Positions 43,240 to 51,988 of a DNA stretch of 64,000 nucleotides are shown in pieces. The notes under the pieces were generated by a model, which was given only the letters and a program-made list of their open reading frames with translations, was not told where the DNA came from and made no database searches. The position numbers were made by a program, and so were the translations under genes. Origin of the DNA: Pseudomonas violetae (GTDB taxonomy: Bacteria > Pseudomonadota > Gammaproteobacteria > Pseudomonadales > Pseudomonadaceae); NCBI RefSeq assembly GCF_023072615.1, contig NZ_JAKNRW010000016.1, positions 46,171 through 110,170 of the forward strand. Reading direction: 5' to 3'. Every line of letters begins with the position of its first letter. The stretch's first letter is position 1.

Positions 43240-43947
43240 TTAGAAGAGTCGTGCCAGCAGGGCAGTGACGGCGGTTTCCACTCGCAGGATGCGGTCGCCC
43301 AGTTGCACCGGTTGCAGGCCGGACTTGGCTAGCAAGTCGATCTCGTAAGGGATCCAGCCACCTTCCGGACCGATGGCCAGTGTCACCGGTTGATCCAGGC
43401 CGCGAGGACAGGGCGGGTAATTGCCGGGATGGCCGACCAGGCCGAGGGTCCCTTCGGTGATCGCTGGAAGCCTGTCTTCGACGAACGGCTTGAAGCGCTT
43501 CTCGATGATGATTTGCGGCAACACGGTATCCCGCGCCTGTTCGAGGCCGAGGATCAATTGCTCGCGAATCGCGTCAGGTTCCAGGAACGGTGTTTGCCAG
43601 AAGCTCTTTTCGACGCGATAGCTGTTCACCAGGACGATCCGCGGCACTCCCATTGCCGCAACGGTCTGAAACACCCTGCGGAGCATTTTCGGGCGTGGCA
43701 GAGCCAATACCATGGTCAGGGGCAGCTTGTTCGGAGGCGGTTGGTCGAGGGTGACCCGCAACTCGGCTTCGGTGGTGTCCAGGCGCAGCAGCTCGGCAGA
43801 CCCCATGAGGCCGCCAATCTTGCCGACCCGCAGGCTGTCACCGACTTGCGAACGGTGGACTTCCTGCATGTGGGTCAGGCGGCGATCACGCAGGATTACC
43901 CGGTCGGCCGCTATGAAATCGGCTTCTTCGAGAAGCAGCAGGTTCAC
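43240..43947 (-). CDS. rsmE: 16S rRNA (uracil-1498-N3)-methyltransferase RsmE
   Basis: The 235-residue SPOUT methyltransferase has an N-terminal PUA-like domain (about 1-70) and a C-terminal trefoil-knot domain with VTLAIGPEGGW and LGDRILRVETAVTALL. It methylates U1498 of 16S rRNA. Start is GTG 43947, sharing 4 bases with the tatC stop. The tat operon and this gene are therefore joined. Confidence 0.93.
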   Translation of the reverse strand: MNLLLLEEADFIAADRVILRDRRLTHMQEVHRSQVGDSLRVGKIGGLMGSAELLRLDTTEAELRVTLDQPPPNKLPLTMVLALPRPKMLRRVFQTVAAMGVPRIVLVNSYRVEKSFWQTPFLEPDAIREQLILGLEQARDTVLPQIIIEKRFKPFVEDRLPAITEGTLGLVGHPGNYPPCPRGLDQPVTLAIGPEGGWIPYEIDLLAKSGLQPVQLGDRILRVETAVTALLARLF

Positions 43948-44738
43948 GGCTGGGTCGCTGGCGGCTGGTCGTTGGGATCGTCAACCGGCTGGTCGTCCGG
44001 GTGCGCGCTGCGCTTGCTGATCAGACTGCCGAACAGAATGCCGATTTCAAACAGTAGCCACATCGGAACGGCCAGCAGGGTCTGCGAGAAAATGTCCGGT
44101 GGGGTCAGGATCATGCCGACCACGAAGCAGCCAATGATTACGTAGGGGCGGATTTTCTTCAGGTATTTGACGTCGACCACGCCGATCCACACCAGCAGTA
44201 CCACGGCTACCGGGATTTCGAAGGCCACGCCGAAGGCGAAGAACAGGGTCATGACGAAATCGAGGTAGCTGGTGATGTCGGTCATCATTTCCACACCGGC
44301 CGGAGTAGCGGCAGCGAAGAATTTGAAGATCAGCGGGAACACCAGGTAATAGGCGAATGCCATGCCGGCGTAGAACAGCAGGATGCTGGACATCAGCAGC
44401 GGCACGGCGATGCGCTTCTCGTGCTTGTACAGGCCTGGCGCGATAAAGCCCCAGATCTGATGCAGGATCACCGGGATCGACAGGAACAGCGAAACCATCA
44501 TCGTCAACTTGAGCGGCGTCAGGAAGGGCGACGACACATCGGTGGCGATCATCGTCGCGCCTTCTGGCAAGTACTGGCGCAGCGGCGTGGAGACGAAGGT
44601 ATAGATTTGCTGGGTGAAAGCGAACAACCCGGCGAAGACGATGAATATCGCCGCTACACAGCGCAGCAGGCGGGTGCGCAACTCGGTGAGGTGCGAAACC
44701 AGCGGCATGTGCTGGTCATTTTCTGGAAGATCGCTCAT
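43944..44738 (-). CDS. tatC: Sec-independent translocase subunit TatC
   Basis: The 264-residue polytopic protein has six transmembrane helices and the signal-recognition N-terminal MPLVSHLTELRTRLLR. It forms with TatB the receptor for twin-arginine signal peptides. Its start overlaps the tatB stop by 4 bases and its stop overlaps rsmE by 4. The C-terminal tail after the last helix is hydrophilic and proline-rich. Confidence 0.97.
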   Translation of the reverse strand: MSDLPENDQHMPLVSHLTELRTRLLRCVAAIFIVFAGLFAFTQQIYTFVSTPLRQYLPEGATMIATDVSSPFLTPLKLTMMVSLFLSIPVILHQIWGFIAPGLYKHEKRIAVPLLMSSILLFYAGMAFAYYLVFPLIFKFFAAATPAGVEMMTDITSYLDFVMTLFFAFGVAFEIPVAVVLLVWIGVVDVKYLKKIRPYVIIGCFVVGMILTPPDIFSQTLLAVPMWLLFEIGILFGSLISKRSAHPDDQPVDDPNDQPPATQP

Positions 44739-45169
44739 GGGGCTCGCGGCGGCAGTGTTGGGTCATGAGGGGTCGGCGCAACAGGCGCCGCCGCAGGTGT
44801 TGCAGGTTCAGCCAGGGGAGCGGCGACAGGGGCAGGTTCAGCACCGGCAGTCGGCTCAACTACCGACGCCTGGGCATGAACAGTCTGCTGCGCGACAGCC
44901 TGCACCGGGGTCGGCTCCTGCTGGGTCGGCGTGAAGATCTTCCGCGCCTCCTGCTCTAAAGACAGGATATGTTCGTTGTGCAGCTGCCGACGAATCTCGT
45001 CGGCACCGATTTCACGTTCAACTTCCTGTTTGATCGCGTTGAAGCTGCGCTTCAGGCGACCGACCCACAGGCCGGCGGTGCGCGCAGCGCCCGGCAGACG
45101 CTCGGGGCCCAGCACCAGCAGAGCGACGAGGCCGACGAGCAGCAGTTCAGTGAAGCTGATACCAAACAT
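44735..45169 (-). CDS. tatB: Sec-independent translocase subunit TatB
   Basis: The 144-residue protein has the MFGISFTELLLVGLVALLVLGPERLP start: one N-terminal helix with a conserved Glu, then an amphipathic helix, then a Pro/Ala-rich tail (about 75-144). It pairs with TatC in the Tat receptor complex. It lies 10 bases after tatA. Confidence 0.96.
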   Translation of the reverse strand: MFGISFTELLLVGLVALLVLGPERLPGAARTAGLWVGRLKRSFNAIKQEVEREIGADEIRRQLHNEHILSLEQEARKIFTPTQQEPTPVQAVAQQTVHAQASVVEPTAGAEPAPVAAPLAEPATPAAAPVAPTPHDPTLPPRAP

Positions 45170-45179
45170 TAGTCAGTGC

Positions 45180-45455
45180 TCACACGTCTTTGCGGATCGG
45201 CTCTTCGACTTTTTGTGCCTGCACGTCGATGGTGTGCGGCGGGTTGACCGGGGTGGCCTGTGGCTGCGCGGGAGGCACCGGTTGTGCCGGGGTCGCGCTC
45301 GGATCAGCGGGCTTTTCGTCATCGTTCATGGCTTTGCGGAAGCCCTTGATCGACTCACCGACGTCAGTGCCGAGGTTTTTCAGCTTCTTGGTGCCGAATA
45401 CCAGCACGACAACAACCAGGATGACGATCCAGTGTTTCCAGTCAAAAATACCCAT
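45180..45455 (-). CDS. tatA: Sec-independent translocase subunit TatA
   Basis: The 91-residue pore-forming Tat subunit starts MGIFDWKHWIVILVVVVLVF with the FGTKKLKNLG hinge and an amphipathic helix, followed by a Pro/Gln-rich tail. ATG 45455 is chosen because the TatA N terminus begins there and gaggag precedes it. A longer frame to 45581 overlaps hisE. Confidence 0.96.
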   Translation of the reverse strand: MGIFDWKHWIVILVVVVLVFGTKKLKNLGTDVGESIKGFRKAMNDDEKPADPSATPAQPVPPAQPQATPVNPPHTIDVQAQKVEEPIRKDV

Positions 45456-45480
45456 GTTGCTGCTCCTCTCTAATAGTTGT

Positions 45481-45813
45481 TCAGGCGGACGGGCGCGAGG
45501 CTTTCTCGGCGTGTCCGGACAGACCGAAGCGACGGTCCAGTTCATCGAGTACAGCCTGTGGATGCTGCCCCAGTTGGGCAAGCATGACCATGCTGTGGAA
45601 CCACAAATCGGCGGTCTCGTAGATTACATCGCTGCAGTCGCCGCTGATGGCGGCGTCCTTGGCGGCAATGATGGTCTCGACCGACTCTTCGCCGACTTTT
45701 TCCAGAATCTTGTTCAGGCCCTTGTGGTACAGGCTGGCAACATACGAGCTGTCGGCAGCGGCGCCTTTGCGCTCTTCCAGCACTTCGGCCAGGCGGGTCA
45801 GAGTGTCACTCAT
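45481..45813 (-). CDS. hisE: Phosphoribosyl-ATP pyrophosphatase
   Basis: The 110-residue all-alpha enzyme cleaves PR-ATP to PR-AMP in histidine biosynthesis. The signature KVGEESVETIIAAKD lies at about residues 37-51, with the downstream DLWFHSMVMLA. Its start overlaps the hisI stop by 8 bases. The pairing with hisI and tatABC matches other pseudomonads. Confidence 0.95.
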   Translation of the reverse strand: MSDTLTRLAEVLEERKGAAADSSYVASLYHKGLNKILEKVGEESVETIIAAKDAAISGDCSDVIYETADLWFHSMVMLAQLGQHPQAVLDELDRRFGLSGHAEKASRPSA

Positions 45814-46207
45814 GGGTGTGTCCTGCGGAATAAATGGCGTGCGGATCTTTAAGGACCGGGTCGACGATTTTCCAGTCGCCGTTCTCGAAGACTCGGTAGA
45901 AGCAGCTCTGGCGTCCGGTATGACAGGCGATGTCGCCGATCTGCTCGACCATCAGGATGATCACGTCGGCGTCACAGTCCAGGCGCATCTCATGCAGGGT
46001 CTGCACATGCCCGGACTCCTCGCCCTTGCGCCACAGTTTGCCTCGGGAACGTGACCAGTAGATGGCACGATTCTCGGCGGCCGTCAGTTGCAGCGCTTCG
46101 CGGTTCATCCAGGCCATCATCAGGACGCGCCCGGTCTTGTGATCCTGGGCAATCGCGGGCACCAGGCCATCGGCGTCCCACTTGATTTCGTCCAGCCAGT
46201 TGTTCAT
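45806..46207 (-). CDS. hisI: Phosphoribosyl-AMP cyclohydrolase
   Basis: This 133-residue zinc enzyme opens the adenine ring of PR-AMP in histidine synthesis. MAWMNREALQLT, WSRSRGKLWRKGEESGH and the metal ligands in LDCDADVIILMVEQ and CHTGRQSCFY are present. ATG 46207 (MNNWLDEIKWD) follows aggaa; ATG 46231 would add 8 residues. Known paralogous fusions of HisI and HisE are not used here: they are separate genes. Confidence 0.94.
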   Translation of the reverse strand: MNNWLDEIKWDADGLVPAIAQDHKTGRVLMMAWMNREALQLTAAENRAIYWSRSRGKLWRKGEESGHVQTLHEMRLDCDADVIILMVEQIGDIACHTGRQSCFYRVFENGDWKIVDPVLKDPHAIYSAGHTHE

Positions 46208-46223
46208 CTTCAGTTCCTGAAGT

Positions 46224-46366
46224 AGCTCCAAGCTTTAAGCTTCAAGCTGCGAGTAAAAGCCAGTGCGCTTCGGTCTTTCGTCATGTGCAACGTGCAATCT
46301 GCAAGCGTAAATCAGACGTGAATATTGCGGGCAACGCTTGCAGCTTGCAGCTTATAACTTACAGCT
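46224..46366. repeat. Imperfect 30-bp inverted repeat between hisI and ubiB
   Basis: The arms 46224-46253 (agctccaagctttaagcttc...) and 46337-46366 (cttgcagcttgcagcttata...) are inverted copies with about 24 of 30 bases matching, 83 bases apart. The arms are built from AGCTT-like hexamers and are AT-richer than the rest. It lies between two co-directional genes. Confidence 0.65.
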
Positions 46367-46374
46367 GATTCGTG

Positions 46375-47979
46375 CTATCGACGAACGACCAGATACAAAC
46401 CGACCACCATCATGATTCCGGCTGGCCAATAAGCCAGGTCGTTCAAAGGTCCGCCAATCGCGAGTACCGCGCCGCCCGCCAGGTGAGCGGTGCCGAGCAG
46501 TCGCAGGAACCAGTCGTCACGCCGTTGGTGCCAGGGTGGAGGGGGATCGTAGGCGTGAGGCTGTGACATGCGTTCGAGCAGGTCGCGGGCCATGTTGGCC
46601 AGGTGCGGCAGCTGTTCGAATTGACTCTGCACGTTGCCCAGCAAGGTTTTGGGGCTGACGCGCTCGCGCATCCAGCGCTCGAGGAACGGCTGAGCGGTGT
46701 TCCACAGGTCGAGGTCCGGGTACAACTGGCGGCCCAGGCCTTCGATGTTCAGCAGGGTTTTCTGCAACAGAACAAGCTGCGGCTGCACTTCCATGTTGAA
46801 TCGTCGAGCAGTCTGGAACAGGCGCATCAGCACCTGGCCGAATGAAATATCTTTTAACGGTTTTTCGAAGATCGGCTCGCAGACTGTGCGGATCGCCGCT
46901 TCGAATTCGTTGAGTTTGGTTTCCGCCGGCACCCAGCCCGAATCGATATGCAGTTGGGCCACTCGCCGATAGTCGCGTTTGAAGAAAGCGAACAGGTTGC
47001 GGGCCAGATAGTCCTGGTCTTCCGGGGTCAGGCTGCCGACGATGCCGCAGTCGATCGCAATGTACTGTGGGCTCCACGGATTGACGGTGCTGACGAAGAT
47101 GTTCCCCGGGTGCATGTCGGCATGGAAAAAACTGTCGCGGAACACCTGGGTGAAGAAGATCTCGACGCCGCGCTCGGCGAGCATCTTCATGTCGGTGCGC
47201 TGGTCGGCCAGGGTCGCCAGGTCGGTGACCTGGATGCCGTAGATACGTTCCATTACCAGCACCTTTGGCCGGCACCAATCCCAATAGACTTGCGGCACGT
47301 AGAGCAGCGGCGAGTCTTGGAAGTTGCGCTTCAGCTGGCTGGCATTGGCGGCTTCGCGCAGCAGGTCGAGTTCGTCGTAGATGGTTTTCTCGTAGTCCTG
47401 GACTACGTCCACCGGGTGCAGCAGACGGGCGTCGGCCGAGAGCTTTTCTGCCGCGCGAGCCAGGATGAACAGCCACGCCAGATCCTGGGCGATGATCGGC
47501 TTGAGACCCGGGCGGATCACCTTGACCACGACTTCTTCACCGGTTTTCAGCTGCGCGGCATGCACCTGTGCCACCGAAGCCGAAGCCAGCGGTTCGACGT
47601 CGAAACGGCTGAACACTTCGCTGATCTTCTTGCCTAGCTGCTCTTCGATCAGCTTGATCGACACTTGCGAATCGAACGGTGGGACACGGTCCTGCAGCAG
47701 CATCAATTGATCGGCGATGTCTTCCGGCAGCAGGTCGCGGCGGGTGGAAAGGATCTGACCGAACTTGATGAAAATCGGCCCCAGGTCCTGCAAGGCCAGG
47801 CGCAGTCGGGCGCCGCGGCTCAGCTCAAGAGTTTTGCGCGGGAACCAGCGCCACGGCAACGCATAACGCAGCGCCAGCAAGAACCAGGGCAGCGGCAGGG
47901 CGAATAGCAGGTCATCGAGGCGGTAGCGAATCACAACGCGCTGGATGCGCAACAAACGGCGGACGGCAAGCAGCTTCAT
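46375..47979 (-). CDS. ubiB: Atypical protein kinase UbiB
   Basis: The 534-residue ABC1/ADCK-family protein has a KxGQ-type N-terminal motif (FIKFGQILSTRRDLLPEDIADQL), nucleotide-binding ASVAQVHAA and VVVKVIRPG, a DMHPGN catalytic-loop equivalent and AIDCGIVG in place of DFG. Two C-terminal transmembrane helices (about 490-530) anchor it. UbiB is needed for ubiquinone synthesis and probably extracts ubiquinone intermediates from the membrane by ATP hydrolysis. It overlaps ubiJ by 4 bases. Confidence 0.96.
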   Translation of the reverse strand: MKLLAVRRLLRIQRVVIRYRLDDLLFALPLPWFLLALRYALPWRWFPRKTLELSRGARLRLALQDLGPIFIKFGQILSTRRDLLPEDIADQLMLLQDRVPPFDSQVSIKLIEEQLGKKISEVFSRFDVEPLASASVAQVHAAQLKTGEEVVVKVIRPGLKPIIAQDLAWLFILARAAEKLSADARLLHPVDVVQDYEKTIYDELDLLREAANASQLKRNFQDSPLLYVPQVYWDWCRPKVLVMERIYGIQVTDLATLADQRTDMKMLAERGVEIFFTQVFRDSFFHADMHPGNIFVSTVNPWSPQYIAIDCGIVGSLTPEDQDYLARNLFAFFKRDYRRVAQLHIDSGWVPAETKLNEFEAAIRTVCEPIFEKPLKDISFGQVLMRLFQTARRFNMEVQPQLVLLQKTLLNIEGLGRQLYPDLDLWNTAQPFLERWMRERVSPKTLLGNVQSQFEQLPHLANMARDLLERMSQPHAYDPPPPWHQRRDDWFLRLLGTAHLAGGAVLAIGGPLNDLAYWPAGIMMVVGLYLVVRR

Positions 47980-48599
47980 GCGTTATCGCTTGGGTCGAGG
48001 GATCGGGAAAGGCGCTCGAAACGCGCCTCGATACGTTCCAGATCGAGTTTGATCTGGTCCAGTTCACTGAAACGGGCCTCGGCTTCGCGCAGGCCAACAA
48101 GGGTGCGCGATTCTTCGGCCAGGTACTCGCCCAGGTTTTGACCGAGGCTGATAAATCCTTGCTGGTACCAACGCGCGCGACTGCGCAAATGGCCGCCGAC
48201 CAGTTGCGTTGCAACCGGTCCGAGCCAGCGCGAGAGCTCGTACTCCCAGTCCAGTTTAAGGTCCTGGAGGATCGCCGCCAGTTCCAGCAGTACGCCGCTG
48301 TCTCCGTCGAGCTCGACTTGCGGGCCGTGCAACACGGAGGTCTTGTCCTTGCTCAAGGCCAGTTTCAGCAGGCTTGAAGCCGGCGCACGCAGGGTGCAGT
48401 CCGCGCCTGTTTCCCACTGGGAGGCGAGCATCAGTCCTTCGTCGCTTGGCAGGATGAATAATTGGAATGCCGGGCTGCGGCAATCGACGGCGATCACCTT
48501 GCCACTCAAATGCGCCAGGCGCGGCAACGCCGTGCTGTCGAGCCGCAGCACCCGGTTAAGACCGAGCTCAACGCTGGCGAGCAGACCGGCCAGCAACAT
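47976..48599 (-). CDS. ubiJ: Ubiquinone biosynthesis accessory factor UbiJ
   Basis: The 207-residue protein has an SCP2-like lipid-binding domain (about 1-110) and a C-terminal coiled coil (about 165-200; ARFSELDQIKLDLERIEARFERL). It binds the prenyl tail of ubiquinone precursors in the Ubi complex. Its start overlaps the ubiE stop by one base, and its stop overlaps the ubiB start by four, so ubiE-ubiJ-ubiB form one operon. Confidence 0.93.
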   Translation of the reverse strand: MLLAGLLASVELGLNRVLRLDSTALPRLAHLSGKVIAVDCRSPAFQLFILPSDEGLMLASQWETGADCTLRAPASSLLKLALSKDKTSVLHGPQVELDGDSGVLLELAAILQDLKLDWEYELSRWLGPVATQLVGGHLRSRARWYQQGFISLGQNLGEYLAEESRTLVGLREAEARFSELDQIKLDLERIEARFERLSRSLDPSDNA

Positions 48600-49369
48600 C
48601 AGGGTTTGATGCCGCGGTGCAGGGCAACGATGCCTGCGGTCATATTGTGATAGGTCACGCGGTCGAAGCCCGCCTCGACCATCATCGACTTCAGGGTTTC
48701 CTGGTTCGGATGCATGCGGATCGATTCGGCCAGGTAGCGGTAGCTTTCCGAGTCGTTGGTGATCAGCTTGCCCATCAGCGGCATGAAGGCGAACGAGTAG
48801 GCGTCGTAGGCTTTGGACATCAGCGTGTTAGTCGGCTTGGAGAACTCCAGCACCAGCAAGCGGCCACCCGGTTTGAGGACGCGCAGCATCGAACGCAGGG
48901 CATCTTCCTTGTGCGTCACGTTGCGCAGGCCGAAGGCGATGGTCACGCAGTCAAAATGGTTGTCCGGGAAGGGCAGCTTTTCAGCATCGGCCTGGACGAA
49001 TTCGACGTTGCCGGCAACGCCGAGGTCCAGCAGGCGGTCACGACCGACCTTGAGCATGGATTCGTTGATGTCGGCCAACACTACCTGGCCGGTAGGGCCT
49101 ACCAGGTGCGAGAATTTTTTGGTCAGGTCGCCAGTGCCGCCAGCGATGTCGAGTACCCGGTTACCGGTGCGAACTCCCGACAGCTCGATCGCAAAACGCT
49201 TCCACAGACGGTGCATGCCGCCCGACAGGAGGTCGTTCATCAGGTCGTACTTGGCGGCTACCGAGTGGAAAACCTCAGCGACTTTTTCCGCTTTTTGGCT
49301 TTCCGGAACGTTTTTGAAACCGAAGTGAGTGGTGGGTTCGGTATCGCTACCTTTGCGCTGATCAGTCAT
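48599..49369 (-). CDS. ubiE: Ubiquinone/menaquinone C-methyltransferase UbiE
   Basis: The 256-residue class I methyltransferase has the UbiE signatures YDLMNDLLSGGMHRLWKRFA and LDIAGGTGDLTKKF (SAM motif I), and the later VLEFSKP. It methylates the C2 position of the quinone ring (DDMQ/DMK). ATG 49369 gives MTDQRKGSDTEPTTHFGFK. A longer frame to 49453 has no family support. It heads the ubiEJB operon, divergent from the PHA-system gene. Confidence 0.96.
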   Translation of the reverse strand: MTDQRKGSDTEPTTHFGFKNVPESQKAEKVAEVFHSVAAKYDLMNDLLSGGMHRLWKRFAIELSGVRTGNRVLDIAGGTGDLTKKFSHLVGPTGQVVLADINESMLKVGRDRLLDLGVAGNVEFVQADAEKLPFPDNHFDCVTIAFGLRNVTHKEDALRSMLRVLKPGGRLLVLEFSKPTNTLMSKAYDAYSFAFMPLMGKLITNDSESYRYLAESIRMHPNQETLKSMMVEAGFDRVTYHNMTAGIVALHRGIKP

Positions 49370-49523
49370 ATCGCTGTCACCAGAAGAGAATGCGGGACAT
49401 TCTAATCCCGGTGGCCTGCTTTGTCTTGGAGTGGCTAAAGGTAAGATAGGCAATCACCGGGACGTTTTGCCGCAGCGGCGGTCAAGATGCTTCAGGAAGC
49501 ATTCATAAAGCAGGAGTCATTTG

Positions 49524-49799
49524 ATGGCCCGTATTAGTGTTGAACGTGCTCACGCGCTGGGCAAGGAAGCGGCCCGCGAGAAGGCCGACAAGCTGGCGCA
49601 GAAACTGTCCGATCAGTACGGCCTGGAGCCGCAGTGGGCGGGCGATACCCTTAACCTCAAGCGCTCGGGGGTCAAAGGCGCGGTGCATGTCACGGAGGAT
49701 TCGATCCGGGTCGATGTCGAACTGGGCCTGTTGATGTCGGCCATGAGCGGTACGATCAAGTCGGAAATCGAGAAAGCCCTCGATAAAGCGTTGGTCTGA
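49524..49799 (+). CDS. Small polyhydroxyalkanoate-system protein
   Basis: The 91-residue protein matches the PHA granule-region family (short proteins next to pha genes). It has an N-terminal amphipathic helix (HALGKEAAREKADKLAQKLS), then strands, then a C-terminal helix. It starts at ATG 49524 with caggag upstream, divergent from ubiE. A possible link to PHA granules is by context only. Confidence 0.8.
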   Translation: MARISVERAHALGKEAAREKADKLAQKLSDQYGLEPQWAGDTLNLKRSGVKGAVHVTEDSIRVDVELGLLMSAMSGTIKSEIEKALDKALV

Positions 49800-49813
49800 A
49801 GTTGGACTTATAC

Positions 49814-49845
49814 CTGTGGCGAGGGAGCAAGCTCCCTCGCCACAG
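49814..49845. terminator. Perfect 14-bp hairpin (single REP) after the PHA-system gene
   Basis: The arms ctgtggcgagggag and ctccctcgccacag flank the loop caag. It lies 15 bases after the stop codon. It belongs to the GTGGCGAGGGAGC REP family and could terminate the transcript or stabilise its 3' end; no T run follows. Confidence 0.6.
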
Positions 49846-49970
49846 TTGATCTCTGTCATGCATCACCTGTCAGTTGTTAGGGTGCCGTTTCTAATTATTC
49901 TCACTACTTTGTGCCTGAGCCCGACTCTTTCGCGGGCAGTTCCTCAAACCTTCTGCGCGTGAGGTGCACC

Positions 49971-50393
49971 ATGGCCAAAGTTATTTTGAAGAAAAAAATC
50001 GACGCTTCTACATCTGCTCTGGGCGACGTCAAATCCTATGCCCGCAAGATCTGGCTGGCAGGCCTTGGGGCCTATACCAAGGTTGGCCAAGAGGGCAGCG
50101 AGTACTTTCAAGAGTTGATCAAGGAAGGTCAAACTGTTGAAAAGAAAGGTAAAAAGGTAGTTGCGGAAAAACTTGAAGCCGCCAACTCCGAGATCGATGA
50201 AGCGAAGAGCGAAGTCAGTAGTTTCAAAGGCAAGGTCGAACTGCAACTCGACAAGGTCGAGAAGGCTTTTGACTCGCGTGTTGCAAGTGCCTTGAATCGT
50301 ATCGGCATTCCGTCTAAACATGACGTTGAGACACTCTCTGCTAAGCTCGATGAGCTGACGGCATTGCTCGAACGCGTCGCGCGTAAATCTTAA
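49971..50393 (+). CDS. phaI: Phasin PhaI
   Basis: The 140-residue granule-associated phasin has the family segment SYARKIWLAGLGAYTKVGQEGSEYFQELIKEGQ near the N terminus and then a coiled-coil heptad region up to residue 140. It coats medium-chain PHA granules. ATG 49971 follows gaggtg; an upstream frame to 49911 is not supported. The stop is 10 bases before phaF. Confidence 0.92.
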   Translation: MAKVILKKKIDASTSALGDVKSYARKIWLAGLGAYTKVGQEGSEYFQELIKEGQTVEKKGKKVVAEKLEAANSEIDEAKSEVSSFKGKVELQLDKVEKAFDSRVASALNRIGIPSKHDVETLSAKLDELTALLERVARKS

Positions 50394-50403
50394 GGAGAAC
50401 GGG

Positions 50404-51231
50404 ATGGCTGGTAAAAAGAACACCGAAAAAGAAGGCAACTCTTGGATCGGGAAAGTTGAAGACTACTCCCGCAAAATCTGGCTGGCCGGTTTAGGCGTGT
50501 ACTCGAAGATCGACACTGACGGCAGCAAGCTCTTCGATACATTGGTAAAAGACGGTGAGAAAGCCGAGAAACTCGCCAAGAATGTAGTCGGCGATAAAGT
50601 CGATGCTGCAAAGGACTCCGCCACTTCGGCCAAGTCGCGCATCAGTGGCGTGAAAGATCGTGCACTGGGCAAGTGGGATGAGCTGGAAGGGGCTTTTGAC
50701 AAGCGCCTGAACAGCGCCATTTCGCGTCTGGGCGTGCCGAGCCGTAATGAAGTGAAGGCGCTGCACAGCAAGGTCGATACCCTGACCAAGCAGATCGAAA
50801 AACTCACCGGGGCCAAGGTTGCGCCAGTTGCGACGAAAACCGCAGCGGCCAAGCCTGCTACCAAGCCACTGGCGAAAGCTGTCGCCAAGCCGGTAGCCAA
50901 GACTGCAGCGAAAACCGCGTCTGCCGCCAAGTCGGTGGCCAAGACTGCCGCAGCAAAACCTGCTGTAGCGAAGTCAGCCGTCAAATCGGCTGCCACGAAA
51001 GCTACCGCTAAACCTGCGGCAAAAAGCACAGCGGCCAAACCTGCTGCGGCGAAGAAGCCTGCAGTGAAGAAGCCGGCGGCACCGAAAGCCGCTGCAGCAA
51101 AACCAGCCGCGACAGCTGCCGCCAAGCCGACCCCGGCCCCGGCCAGCACGTCGAACTCGGCCGCCGCGCCGACCCCGGCTGCAACCCCGACTGTCGCGCC
51201 AGCTCCATCGACGCCAACCAGTCAGTCCTGA
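50404..51231 (+). CDS. phaF: Phasin and granule-segregation protein PhaF
   Basis: The 275-residue protein has an N-terminal phasin domain (about 15-140; SRKIWLAGLGVYSK), homologous to PhaI. A long tail (about 140-275) is rich in Ala, Lys and Pro, with repeats of AKPAAKTAA type like histone H1. The tail binds DNA in known PhaF proteins and helps distribute granules to daughter cells. aaggagaacggg precedes ATG 50404. A strong terminator follows at 51248. Confidence 0.94.
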   Translation: MAGKKNTEKEGNSWIGKVEDYSRKIWLAGLGVYSKIDTDGSKLFDTLVKDGEKAEKLAKNVVGDKVDAAKDSATSAKSRISGVKDRALGKWDELEGAFDKRLNSAISRLGVPSRNEVKALHSKVDTLTKQIEKLTGAKVAPVATKTAAAKPATKPLAKAVAKPVAKTAAKTASAAKSVAKTAAAKPAVAKSAVKSAATKATAKPAAKSTAAKPAAAKKPAVKKPAAPKAAAAKPAATAAAKPTPAPASTSNSAAAPTPAATPTVAPAPSTPTSQS

Positions 51232-51247
51232 TCCCAGGACTCGATAA

Positions 51248-51280
51248 AACGCCCGGCCTGCAGAGGTCGGGCGTTTTTTT
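51248..51280 (+). terminator. Terminator after phaF
   Basis: The stem aacgcccggcc / ggtcgggcgtt (11 bp with one G-T pair) and a run of eight T end the phaI-phaF transcript. It lies between the convergent phaF and phaD genes. Confidence 0.9.
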
Positions 51281-51340
51281 TGAGTACCGTTTAATGATCA
51301 CGATGGATCCCACAGGGGTAATTGTTCGTCCAGTAAACTT

Positions 51341-51961
51341 TCACGGGTGTTCTTCCAGGTATTGCATGGCCAGATGTTCGGTCGCCACCTTGATCGGCGG
51401 TAACAAGTGCGGCGCCACCAGCATCATGATCTGGTATACCACCAACCGGACTTCACCCTCGCGATCGAGGATCCGCTGGTAGTCCAGCGAAAACAGCAGC
51501 GTCAGTGTGATCTGTTCCACCAGTTGCCCAAGCGCCTGGGTATCACTGACCAGTTGCCCCAGGGCCTTCAGGCGCGCCAACAGTGAAGCCAGCGTACGCT
51601 TCAAGGCGTTGAGCAGGTTACGGATCCCCCTGGCCAGCTTGGGCAGGCGCCCGGCGAGATTGGACAGGTCCTGGAACAGGAACCGGTAATGCGCCAGTCG
51701 TTCGACAATCAGGTGCAGGAACAGCCAGTAATCTTCCGGTGCCAATTGCGCATCTGACGGTGGGTCGAGCAGCGGTGAAAGTTCGCTTTGAAAGCGTTCG
51801 AACAAACCCAGTATCAGCGGCTCCTTGCCGTGAAAATGGTAGTAGAGGTTGCCCGGGCTGATGCCCATTTCGTTGGCAACTTCCATGGTCGAAACGTTCG
51901 GTTCGCCCTTCTGGTTGAACAACTGCAAGGCACATTCGAGAATCCGGTCGCGGGTCTTCAT
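51341..51961 (-). CDS. phaD: TetR-family regulator PhaD
   Basis: The 206-residue regulator has an N-terminal TetR helix-turn-helix (about 5-50; VANEMGISPGNLYYHFHGKEPLI) and an all-helical ligand domain. In P. putida PhaD activates phaC1 and phaI promoters in response to fatty-acid-derived metabolites. It is the last gene of the phaC1ZC2D run, 27 bases after phaC2. Confidence 0.93.
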   Translation of the reverse strand: MKTRDRILECALQLFNQKGEPNVSTMEVANEMGISPGNLYYHFHGKEPLILGLFERFQSELSPLLDPPSDAQLAPEDYWLFLHLIVERLAHYRFLFQDLSNLAGRLPKLARGIRNLLNALKRTLASLLARLKALGQLVSDTQALGQLVEQITLTLLFSLDYQRILDREGEVRLVVYQIMMLVAPHLLPPIKVATEHLAMQYLEEHP

Positions 51962-51988
51962 CCAGTCTTCTTAATGGTTCGTTGAACG

